In this document: positions 51,029-58,584 of the stretch, one piece after another
Position numbering within the stretch: the stretch's first letter is position 1
Layout: the number at the start of each line of letters is the position of its first letter
Source: an uncultured Gemmatimonadota bacterium
GTDB lineage: Bacteria > Gemmatimonadota > Gemmatimonadetes > Palauibacterales > Palauibacteraceae
Reading direction: 5' to 3'
Length of the DNA: 64,000 bases
NCBI GenBank assembly: GCA_913043255.1
Contig: CAJWLK010000010.1
Location: forward strand, 1 to 64,000
Position numbers and translations under genes: made by a program
The notes under the pieces: generated by a model
Database searches by the model: none
The model's input: only the letters and a program-made list of their open reading frames with translations
What the model was told of the DNA's origin: nothing

Positions 51029-52485
51029 ATTTGATCCCCCCTGCAACTGGACTCAAAAGGCCGGCGCTGACAGCAGGTCCGCGGTCCTGGACATACGGTG
51101 AACTTTCGCTCGCATCAGATGAACTCGCTGCGGAGATCAAATCTTCGGCCCAAACGTTGACGCGACCAGTTGCCCATGTTTTTGGGCTCGAGGCTGCCGG
51201 AGCACTCGCGGTGCATGCGATAGCGACTTCTGGCTTACCTCTTGTGCTGGGCCATCCAAACTGGACGCCATCCGAGCAAGGTGCCTTCATCGATGCAGTG
51301 AATCCATCGCTTATTCTGTCACCCGCGGGATGGAATTGGGTCAGTGATGGTTGGAGTGAAAGACCCATTGTATTACCAAATTTCGACCCCGTATCGCTTT
51401 GGTCCCGCACGAGCGATGTCAGTTCTCAAAATTCCACGCTCGTGCTTTCGGATGGTACTGATGTAGCTATATGGACGTCAGGTAGCGGCGGTAAGCCTAA
51501 GCTTGTTTGCCACTCATGGTCAGCACTCATTCGAAATGCAGATGAGGCGAACAAACGCTTGTGTTTCAGTATGGGCGACACTTGGTTAGCGACCCTGGCC
51601 TGGTCACACATCGGAGGCCTCGGTGTTTTACTTCGTACAGCTCGAGCTCGATCTACTCTTGCCTTTGGGCCGTCCCGCTTTAAAGCAAAACGTGTCCTTG
51701 AGGCAATTGAAAAGTCGCAGGTAAGCCACGTGTCACTTGTGCCCGCGATGCTACAGGCCCTACTCGATATAGCGCCACCGCTTCCACAAAGCCTTGAGGT
51801 CGTGCTGATTGGCGGTGCGGCCACGCCCCCTTCACTGACGGAGCGGGCCCTTTCAGCAGGGTGGCCAATCGCGCTTACGTATGGGATGACGGAGGCGGGG
51901 TCACAGGTTTCGGTCGCTCCACCCGCTGAGGTGGCTGAAGGAGATGGGTCCGTCGGTCCACCCCTTTCTTGTGTTAATGTCCGCATTGCCTCTCCAGAGG
52001 CTACCAGTGCCGGTGGTTCGGCTCATGGGGAGATTGAATTGTCCGGACCAACCTTATTTCTTGGGTATGGAGGAGACACGCCACGCGACCCGGCGTCGTG
52101 GTTTTCGACTGGCGATCTCGGTTTTTTCGATGATTCGGGATGCCTTTGTGTCACTGGCCGTCGGAGTGACCAAATTATCACTGGAGGAACTAACGTTGAT
52201 CCTGACGAGGTTGAGGCTGTCTTGCGCCGCCACCCTGATGTTGTTGAAGCATGTGTGCTTGGCATTCCGGACGATACATGGGGAGAGGTGGTGACCGCCG
52301 TTATAGTAGGAGGTGGGAGAGACTTGACTCGCCGAGTGGACACGTGGATTCGTGATCAGCTCTCTGGTCCTAAAACTCCAAGACGCTTGTTTGTTGTTGA
52401 AGAACTACCACATACGGTGAACGGAAAAGTTGATCGAACGCAAGTCCGTTCCCGTATTATGGCTGCAACTAAGGATCGCATATGA
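51025..52485 (+). CDS. menE: o-Succinylbenzoate-CoA ligase (MenE)
   Basis: 486 residues from GTG 51025, overlapping menA. ANL adenylate-forming enzyme: P-loop AIWTSGSGGKPKLV, a TWLATLAWSHIGGLGVLLR segment typical of MenE, LTYGMTEAGSQVS, WFSTGDLGFFDDSG, GGTNVDPDEVEAVL and the C-terminal lysine loop HTVNGKVDR. It activates OSB with ATP and CoA. Its substrate OSB needs menC, which is absent here. Moderately divergent overall, but context makes the assignment firm. ATGA overlap with the aminotransferase gene. Confidence 0.9.
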   Translation: MNLIPPATGLKRPALTAGPRSWTYGELSLASDELAAEIKSSAQTLTRPVAHVFGLEAAGALAVHAIATSGLPLVLGHPNWTPSEQGAFIDAVNPSLILSPAGWNWVSDGWSERPIVLPNFDPVSLWSRTSDVSSQNSTLVLSDGTDVAIWTSGSGGKPKLVCHSWSALIRNADEANKRLCFSMGDTWLATLAWSHIGGLGVLLRTARARSTLAFGPSRFKAKRVLEAIEKSQVSHVSLVPAMLQALLDIAPPLPQSLEVVLIGGAATPPSLTERALSAGWPIALTYGMTEAGSQVSVAPPAEVAEGDGSVGPPLSCVNVRIASPEATSAGGSAHGEIELSGPTLFLGYGGDTPRDPASWFSTGDLGFFDDSGCLCVTGRRSDQIITGGTNVDPDEVEAVLRRHPDVVEACVLGIPDDTWGEVVTAVIVGGGRDLTRRVDTWIRDQLSGPKTPRRLFVVEELPHTVNGKVDRTQVRSRIMAATKDRI

Positions 52486-53654
52486 CTGTTACACAGGTTG
52501 CACCGTTCACATGTCAGAAGGATCAGTTTCAGCTCGATGACAGTGCGCACTACCTCAACTGTGCGTATTTAGGTCCGATTCCCCGGTCTGTAGAGATGGC
52601 TGGCATCACTGGCCTCCAAACCAAACGATCCCCGACACCATTTCCTAGCAGCGAGTTTTTTTCCGGTTGTAATCATCTCCGCGAACGTTTTGCTGCGCTG
52701 GTCGGGGGGACCTCAGAGCGAGTCGCGATTATGCCGTCAGCTTCTTATGGTGTGACCGCTGCTGCTCGCAACCTCCCATTAGGTCGAGGTCAGCGGATTG
52801 TCATTCTTGGGGAACAGTTCCCGAGCAACGTCTATATCTGGCGACGGCTTGCGGTGGAGAATGAGTGTGAGCTGTTTACGGTACACCGACCAGGACCGCC
52901 GCCATCGGCGGCACGGTGGAATGAACGTTTGCTTGATGCCATTCGGCCAGGGACCGCTGTTGTCGCCCTTCCGCACTGTCATTGGACGGATGGTACCCGG
53001 ATTGATCTTGTAGCCGTTGGGAAGCGTGCGAGAGAGGTGGGGGCAGCCTTGGTTGTTGATGGATCTCAGTCGATTGGGGCGGTCCCATTCGATTTGGACG
53101 AGATTCAGCCGGACGCGCTCATTACGGTCGGATATAAATGGTTGCTGGGGCCATATTCGATGGCTTTGGCACACTTTGGTGAGCGTTTTGACGATGGAAT
53201 CCCTCTAGAAGAGAACTGTTTCGCACGAGAAGGATCGGATGATTTTCAGGCTCTCGTCGACTATACAGATCAGTATCGCCCTGGTGCAGTTCGTTACGAC
53301 GTGGGAGAGACAGCCAACTTTATTTTGGTCCCAATGATGATAGAGGCCCTGGACTGTATTAGTGCTTGGGAACCTGCTGATATTCGCGCCTACTGTGTCG
53401 CTCTCCTAGAGAGTCTTACGAATGAGCTTAGAGAGAAGGGTTGGGCCATGGAAGATGACTTCTGGCGGACAGGGCATATGCTCGGTGTTCGGCTTCCAGA
53501 AGGATGGGAGCTTGATTCATTGCAGGCGAGACTTGTAGAAGCAGGTGTGTACTGTTCATTGCGGGGAGATGCGCTCCGCATATCTCCTCACGTCTATAAC
53601 GATGCGTCTGATATTGATGCTTTACGCGAAGTGCTTTTGAGCTTCTCGACATAA
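52482..53654 (+). CDS. Class V aminotransferase/cysteine desulfurase-fold PLP enzyme
   Basis: 390 residues. PLP-dependent fold type I. N-terminal YLNCAYLGPIPRSV, phosphate-binding region IMPSASYGVTAAARNLPLG, VALPHCHWTDGTRIDL, cofactor Asp in ALVVDGSQSIGAVPFD, and the Schiff-base Lys219 in ITVGYKWLLGPYSMAL. Closest in feel to kynureninase or isopenicillin-epimerase-type proteins rather than NifS, because it lacks a mobile-loop cysteine. It overlaps menE by ATGA, so it is translated with the men operon, yet no menaquinone step needs a PLP enzyme. Function unknown. Confidence 0.82.
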   Translation: MTVTQVAPFTCQKDQFQLDDSAHYLNCAYLGPIPRSVEMAGITGLQTKRSPTPFPSSEFFSGCNHLRERFAALVGGTSERVAIMPSASYGVTAAARNLPLGRGQRIVILGEQFPSNVYIWRRLAVENECELFTVHRPGPPPSAARWNERLLDAIRPGTAVVALPHCHWTDGTRIDLVAVGKRAREVGAALVVDGSQSIGAVPFDLDEIQPDALITVGYKWLLGPYSMALAHFGERFDDGIPLEENCFAREGSDDFQALVDYTDQYRPGAVRYDVGETANFILVPMMIEALDCISAWEPADIRAYCVALLESLTNELREKGWAMEDDFWRTGHMLGVRLPEGWELDSLQARLVEAGVYCSLRGDALRISPHVYNDASDIDALREVLLSFST

Positions 53655-53661
53655 AGACTGG

Positions 53662-54006
53662 TTATGAAGTTTCTTCGAACAGTTTCTCAGCTTTCGCCGC
53701 GAACACAAAATCACTCTCAGTGAGCCCATCGATCTTGTGTGTCCATATACGGACCATGGCTCGCCCCCAAGAAAGCATAAGATCAGGGTGGTGATTCTGT
53801 TCCTCAGCGAGATTCCCAACGAGATTCACGAACGCGAGTGCAGTAACGAAATTTGGAAAGGCGAACTCTTTTTCCAGGTGATGTTCGTCGATGATGTCCC
53901 AGTCCGATCCCAATTCCTCGGCGAGTTGAGCTAATTCGGCGCCTCTAAGTGGAGGGATTCCCCCTCGGCATGGAATGCACTCCTGTGCGACCAATCTAGT
54001 TGACAT
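53662..54006 (-). CDS. phhB: Pterin-4a-carbinolamine dehydratase
   Basis: 114 residues, the usual size. Motif EEQNHHPDLML (about 68-78) with the catalytic His pair and the later WTHKIDGLTESDF. It recycles 4a-hydroxytetrahydrobiopterin, normally for phenylalanine hydroxylase, and also occurs in bacteria in molybdopterin or other pterin roles; no phhA is in the window. The ATG has GGAG 8 nt upstream. It converges on the aminotransferase gene with only 7 nt between stops. Confidence 0.88.
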   Translation of the reverse strand: MSTRLVAQECIPCRGGIPPLRGAELAQLAEELGSDWDIIDEHHLEKEFAFPNFVTALAFVNLVGNLAEEQNHHPDLMLSWGRAMVRIWTHKIDGLTESDFVFAAKAEKLFEETS

Positions 54007-54210
54007 GTCTCATCTCCGTGTCTTTCGATCTCAGTGATTTATGGTTCCGGAAAAGTATTTCCAATGCGCATATATGTGAACAACACCGTATATTTGATAA
54101 AGCATTGAATGGCTCTGGGGAATGGCTGCTGACGATCTCGACAATCTGATGCAACCATTCTCACAGTCACTTGGGGTGCCTTTCAAGTTGATATGGACAA
54201 TGGAGGATAC
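54007..54210. other. Divergent intergenic region, phhB/phzF-like gene
   Basis: 204 nt. AT-rich with a perfect short palindrome GGAAA-agta-TTTCC (54050-54063) and AT-rich hexamers (TATATT near 54090) that could serve as -10 boxes, but no matching -35 is convincing. Nothing else is seen. Confidence 0.3.
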
Positions 54211-55008
54211 ATGAGGATCCCGCTTTACCAGGTAGATGCGTTCTCAACCAAACTCTTTAGTGGCAATCCTGCAGCTGTTTGTCCACTTGATGAGTGGTTG
54301 GATGACGACGTACTCCAGGGGATCGCAGCAGAGAACAATTTATCAGAGACGGCCTTCTTTGTTGCTCAGAACGGTGGATACGAGTTGCGGTGGTTTACGC
54401 CTGTAGCAGAAGTGGATCTCTGTGGACACGCGACACTCGCTTCTGCATGGGTCATTCTCAACGTCCTTAAACCATCGCAGGAAGCCGTAAGCTTTGATAG
54501 CCGGAGCGGGACACTCTCAGTCCAGCGTGGCGAGAATGGGCTTCTAGTGTTGGACTTTCCCAGCAAACCTGCTTCTTCTAAGGAAGCTCCCAAAGCACTT
54601 ATAGAAGGTCTGGGTGCAGAACCAGTGGAGGTTCTGGCGGCTGAGCGTGATTATTTGGTTGTTTTCGAAACGGAAGATGATGTGCGAAAACTTAAGCCGG
54701 ACTTTCGCCGCCTCCGCACGATCGATCGGCTTGGCATTATTGTGACAGCGCCGGGCCTCAGCTCGGACTTTGTGTCTCGATTCTTCAGTCCAGCGCTTCT
54801 TGATGGTTTTCCAGAGGACCCAGTGACCGGATCCGCGCATTGTACGCTCATTCCTTTTTGGGCCGAGCGGCTTAATCGTGGTGACACTTGGATGGACGCA
54901 CGTCAAATTAGTGCTCGAGGTGGTCGGCTTGCATGCCAACACCTTGGAGATCGCGTGGCGATTGGGGGGGATGCTGTCCTTTATCTCACCGGCTCTATTG
55001 AGCTCTAG
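54211..55008 (+). CDS. PhzF-family isomerase
   Basis: 265 residues from ATG 54211, right after GGAGG; this start puts the catalytic acid at Glu46 (Glu45 in Pseudomonas PhzF). Two-fold diaminopimelate-epimerase-like domains: MRIPLYQVDAFSTKLFSGNPAAV, ENNLSETAFF, VDLCGHATLASAW, and the second-half FPEDPVTGSAHC. PhzF itself isomerises a phenazine precursor, but most family members act on unknown metabolites, and no other phenazine gene is here. Precedes the outer-membrane protein by 7 nt. Confidence 0.88.
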   Translation: MRIPLYQVDAFSTKLFSGNPAAVCPLDEWLDDDVLQGIAAENNLSETAFFVAQNGGYELRWFTPVAEVDLCGHATLASAWVILNVLKPSQEAVSFDSRSGTLSVQRGENGLLVLDFPSKPASSKEAPKALIEGLGAEPVEVLAAERDYLVVFETEDDVRKLKPDFRRLRTIDRLGIIVTAPGLSSDFVSRFFSPALLDGFPEDPVTGSAHCTLIPFWAERLNRGDTWMDARQISARGGRLACQHLGDRVAIGGDAVLYLTGSIEL

Positions 55009-55015
55009 GGTAAAT

Positions 55016-55786
55016 ATGTTGAATTCAATGATGGACAGTTTTTACACTCACCTTCTTACAAATCGCACCTTCATGCTTCTGGCTTTGATCATGGCTTTCC
55101 CCGGGCCTGTCGGTGGCCAGAGCCCCCAAGGTGAAGAGCAGCGAGAAGAAGGTGGTCGAACGGAACGGCTAACGTTTGGAATGAACGTGGGTGCCGCGAT
55201 TCTACAGGGTGACTTTGCGACTAATGTTGGTCACGGTGGGAGGCACTTCCAGATCGGGTTCGATGCAACTGGGCGGATCTCTTCCTTGTTCGGGATTCGC
55301 TTGGCGGGTGGTTTTGTAAACTATGGAAAGGAGATAATTGCAGCTCGCTTGGTTGACGAAACGGACCGTATTTCATCGCACTTAACGACATCGAATAACA
55401 TCCTGTCCTTCGGTATTGGCCCACAAGTTGACTTCTCAACAGGCAGAATTCGTCCCTACGTGAATGGTTTCTTTGGAGTTAGCCGTTTCTATACAGACAC
55501 CCAACTTGCCATTGGAGGGCAGAACCTGGAAGGCTCATCTACGACCAACTTTAGCGATTGGGTTATGGGTTACGGGATTGGGGGTGGTGTCAAGATTCAC
55601 GTTTTAAAGTACCGTGGAACCCCCATTTTTATCAGTTTCGACACTCAGTATCGGATGCATGATCAGGCAGAATATTTGGTCGAGGGAAGTATCGTGGACG
55701 ATAAGGAAGGGGCCCGCATTCGACCGCTTGTATCAGACGCGGATTTTTTCCTTGTTGGAATGGGGGTCTCGGTAGGGCTGTTCTAA
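55016..55786 (+). CDS. Small outer-membrane beta-barrel protein
   Basis: 256 residues from ATG 55016 with AGGG 5 nt upstream; a longer frame to 54878 lies within the PhzF gene and is rejected. Signal peptide (FMLLALIMAFPGPVGG, about 20-35), then about eight amphipathic strands in alternating aromatic/polar pattern (LTFGMNVGAAI, HFQIGFDATGRI, IRPYVNGFFGVSRFY, PIFISFDTQYRM) and a final strand ending in Phe (VGMGVSVGLF), typical of OmpW/OmpX-like barrels. No known family recognised. Its last stop codon overlaps that of the convergent sat gene by 3 nt, leaving no room for a terminator between them. Confidence 0.72.
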   Translation: MLNSMMDSFYTHLLTNRTFMLLALIMAFPGPVGGQSPQGEEQREEGGRTERLTFGMNVGAAILQGDFATNVGHGGRHFQIGFDATGRISSLFGIRLAGGFVNYGKEIIAARLVDETDRISSHLTTSNNILSFGIGPQVDFSTGRIRPYVNGFFGVSRFYTDTQLAIGGQNLEGSSTTNFSDWVMGYGIGGGVKIHVLKYRGTPIFISFDTQYRMHDQAEYLVEGSIVDDKEGARIRPLVSDADFFLVGMGVSVGLF

Positions 55787-56925
55787 TACATCTTCATGAG
55801 GATATCCGCGACTTCCGGTCGCGTGAATTCGACTGGTGGACGCTCGCCCCGTGATAGCATCTCTCGAACTTCAGACCCAGATAGAAATACGCGCTCTTCG
55901 GGTGTTGAAGGACTCGTCTTGTTCGAGGCCATTTGACCCGTGCGAGTGCACCAGAAGGCGTGTTCAAACTTGAGGGGAACGATCCCGAGCAGGTCGGCAT
56001 CAATCTCATCGAAGATTTCCTGTGCATCATAGGACCCGTAGTAATCACCCACTCCAGCATGGTCGCGACCCACGATGAAGTGGGTGCATCCGTAATTGCG
56101 TCTGATTATCGCGTGGAAAATCGCTTCGCGCGGACCCGCGTAACGCATAGCTGCGGGAAGGACGCTCAAAAGCACACGATCTTTTGGATAGTACAGGTCA
56201 AGTATCGTTCGGTAGGATTCCATACGAATGTCGGCTGGTAGATCATCGGGCTTGGTCTCTCCAACCAACGGATGAATCAATAATCCCTCTACCATCTCGA
56301 GTGCACATTTGTGGAGATATTCGTGTGCTCGGTGAATCGGGTTCCGTGTCTGGAAGGCGACCACCGTGCCCCATTTTGCTTCATCGAATCGAACGCGTGT
56401 TTCAGCTGGTGTCAGGTTGTCGGCTGGGAAACCGGAGATGTCGTTTGCATATACATAGTGAATCGAGCCTGCGACGTACTTCGGCCCAAATGTTTGAAGT
56501 GCGGCAACTCCCGGGTGTGCGGCGTCTTCAGTCCCGTACACACTTAAAGCCTCATGGGCAAAGTCAGGCTCGAAGATCTCTGTTACGTCTAACTTGGCGG
56601 CTAGCGTACCATCGGGCGCAATTAGGGCGACCCTATCACCGACGTGGAATTCAGCAACCTCTTGTTGGGTTGCCGGGAGCACTACGGGGATCGACCAAGG
56701 GAGTCCGTTTGTTAATTTCATGGTCTCGAGGACGCTCTCATATGTGGCAGAATCCATGAACCCCTCAAGCGGAGATAGCGCACCGACTGCAACCATATAG
56801 AGATCCGCTAAGATGCGGGGGGTGATCTGAATCGTGGGTAATACCTTAGTCTCACCGGTCAGTGCTTCGTCATCGGTGACTCGGTTAACTAGTCTGCCTC
56901 CATAGGGTTTGATCGGGCCGCTCAC
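55783..56925 (-). CDS. sat: Sulfate adenylyltransferase (ATP sulfurylase, homo-oligomeric)
   Basis: 380 residues from GTG 56925: it has AAAGG 8 nt upstream and follows cysC by 4 nt, whereas ATG 56976 would overlap cysC by 47 nt and add a non-conserved leader. It makes APS from sulfate and ATP. Landmarks: KPYGGRLVNRV, FQTRNPIHRAHE (about 191-202) that binds ATP, VLLSVLPAAMRYAGPREAIFH is split here as LPAAMRYAGPREA, FIVGRDHAGVG, and VFLSGSEVREML. It is the single-chain Sat, not CysDN. Last gene of the PAPS set. Confidence 0.95.
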   Translation of the reverse strand: MSGPIKPYGGRLVNRVTDDEALTGETKVLPTIQITPRILADLYMVAVGALSPLEGFMDSATYESVLETMKLTNGLPWSIPVVLPATQQEVAEFHVGDRVALIAPDGTLAAKLDVTEIFEPDFAHEALSVYGTEDAAHPGVAALQTFGPKYVAGSIHYVYANDISGFPADNLTPAETRVRFDEAKWGTVVAFQTRNPIHRAHEYLHKCALEMVEGLLIHPLVGETKPDDLPADIRMESYRTILDLYYPKDRVLLSVLPAAMRYAGPREAIFHAIIRRNYGCTHFIVGRDHAGVGDYYGSYDAQEIFDEIDADLLGIVPLKFEHAFWCTRTGQMASNKTSPSTPEERVFLSGSEVREMLSRGERPPVEFTRPEVADILMKMY

Positions 56926-56929
56926 GTTC

Positions 56930-57592
56930 TTAGCCTTTGTTTGAGCGTGGTTGCGGCTTTTGAGAGATGTATTCATGTGTCCGCAAAAAATCGATTACCT
57001 GTCGTGCACAGGTTTTGACATCGCCAACGTCAGTCTCCACAGTGATCTCAGCCTCTCGCGGTTTTTCATAGGGAGCATCGATCCCGGTAAAGTTAGGGAT
57101 TTCACCTGCTCTAGCCTTCTTATAGAGCCCCTTGGGGTCTCGGGCCTCACAAACGTTGACAGGACACGATACGTGGATCTCGATGAAGTCCTGCGGCCGG
57201 GTCACGAGGGCACGCACTCGATCTCTATCACGACGATACGGAGAGATGAACGCCGTCAGAACAAGAGCACCCGATTCTGCGAACAGCTTTGCCACTTCAC
57301 CCACGCGGCGAATATTTTCCGTACGGTCTTCGGGCGAGAAACCAAGATCACCGTTGAGGCCGTGTCGGAAATTGTCTCCATCTAGCACGTATGAGAAGTA
57401 TCCTTCCGAAAAGAGTTCTTTTTCGACTTCTGTCGCCAGTGTGCTTTTGCCACTCGCCGAAAGACCCGTGAACCAGAGCACGGCACCTCGGTGTCCACGT
57501 CGGGTTTCGCGTGCCTCTCGCGTGACCGCGCTTTCAACCCACGTCACGTTTGTTGAACGCTGTTGTTTCACATCGCCAGTATCTTCGCTCAA
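56930..57592 (-). CDS. cysC: Adenylylsulfate kinase
   Basis: 220 residues. It phosphorylates APS to PAPS. P-loop FTGLSASGKST (residues 43-51), the APS-binding DGDNFRHGLNGDLGFSPEDR, FISPYRRDRDRVR, and VNVCEARDPKGLYKKAR. The APS-kinase fold is complete, with a 30-residue N-terminal leader (TNVTWVESAVTREARE) common in stand-alone CysC. Gene gap to cysQ is 10 nt and to sat 4 nt. Its presence together with cysQ means PAPS, not APS, is the product of this cluster. Confidence 0.95.
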   Translation of the reverse strand: MSEDTGDVKQQRSTNVTWVESAVTREARETRRGHRGAVLWFTGLSASGKSTLATEVEKELFSEGYFSYVLDGDNFRHGLNGDLGFSPEDRTENIRRVGEVAKLFAESGALVLTAFISPYRRDRDRVRALVTRPQDFIEIHVSCPVNVCEARDPKGLYKKARAGEIPNFTGIDAPYEKPREAEITVETDVGDVKTCARQVIDFLRTHEYISQKPQPRSNKG

Positions 57593-57602
57593 TAGATCCT
57601 CT

Positions 57603-58571
57603 TTAGCTTCCAGCTACATCTGCGAACATGAATCGAGTCATCCTACGTACGACTGGCTGTGCGCGATGCCAAGCCGCCGGCGTTCCGGCAAAGATCCCAC
57701 CATGCTGATGCGGGTCGTTGTCACCGTATAATAGCGGTTTCCCTGCACAGTCGGTCACTAGACCGCCAGCTCCTCGGAGAATCGCCTCAGGAGCACAAGT
57801 GTCCCACTCCTTAAGATATTGTGTCGGGTGAACGTAGAGATCTGCTATTCCGCGGGATACAAGGCCGCACTTTACGCCGACCGAACCTGAGATCACCTCC
57901 TTAATGTCGCCTAACTCACGGGCGATACTGGCCAAGCATTCATTGGGGTGTGAGCGAGAGCGGACAAATCGGAGTGGCCCTCGCGTATTGGGGGTAGAGG
58001 TGACCTCGAGTTGATCAACATTCCACTCGCCATCCGTGGTGTACAGAGTCCATGCCCCCTCCTCGGCGAGCCCCGCGAACACTCGTCCGATTGTCGGTTG
58101 GCACACCGCGCCCAAGAATGATCGTCCTTCACGAGCGAGTCCGACCATGATGGAAAATTCGCCGTTTTGTGCGATGAATTCTTTCGTTCCGTCTAGGGGG
58201 TCTACGATCCACATACGGCCACAATTCGCGACCTTGCTTGGTGCTGTTGATTCTTCACTAAGAATGAGGTCTTCCGGGCACGACTCTTGAAGAATTTGGA
58301 GGATTGCCTGATTGGAAGCATAATCAGCTTCCGTGACCGGTTCGCCGCCCCCCTTGTTGCGAACTTTGAGGCTGGTGCCATAGTGGGTTTTTGTGGCAAG
58401 TGCACCCCCGATGGATGCACGGATGGCTACGACGAGGTCATCTATGTTTTCTTGAGTTACCCCGATCTTCGACAGCAGGGGGGTGAAGACCTCAGTCGTG
58501 GCCCCCTGCTCGTCGAGCCCTGTCCAGAGTGAGAACTCACTTTGGGCCAAAGGATCAGCTTTTGTGTTCAA
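57603..58571 (-). CDS. cysQ: 3'(2'),5'-bisphosphate nucleotidase (CysQ)
   Basis: 322 residues from TTG 58571 (GGAAGG close upstream). It is a lithium-sensitive-type phosphatase that turns PAP, the by-product of PAPS use, into AMP. Inositol-phosphatase superfamily motifs: LILSEEST (Glu metal ligand), IVDPLDGTKEF (Asp124 and Asp127), and the C-terminal WDTCAPEAILRGAGG. The first about 38 residues are extra relative to E. coli CysQ. Tightly linked to cysC. It lies 13 nt downstream of the choice-of-anchor B gene, hence the same transcript. Confidence 0.92.
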   Translation of the reverse strand: MNTKADPLAQSEFSLWTGLDEQGATTEVFTPLLSKIGVTQENIDDLVVAIRASIGGALATKTHYGTSLKVRNKGGGEPVTEADYASNQAILQILQESCPEDLILSEESTAPSKVANCGRMWIVDPLDGTKEFIAQNGEFSIMVGLAREGRSFLGAVCQPTIGRVFAGLAEEGAWTLYTTDGEWNVDQLEVTSTPNTRGPLRFVRSRSHPNECLASIARELGDIKEVISGSVGVKCGLVSRGIADLYVHPTQYLKEWDTCAPEAILRGAGGLVTDCAGKPLLYGDNDPHQHGGIFAGTPAAWHRAQPVVRRMTRFMFADVAGS

Positions 58572-58584
58572 GTGCCTTCCTTAA

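Noticed and set aside
54878-55015. N-terminal extension of the outer-membrane barrel protein
   Set aside because: It lies inside the PhzF-family gene and hides a good signal peptide that begins at ATG 55016.
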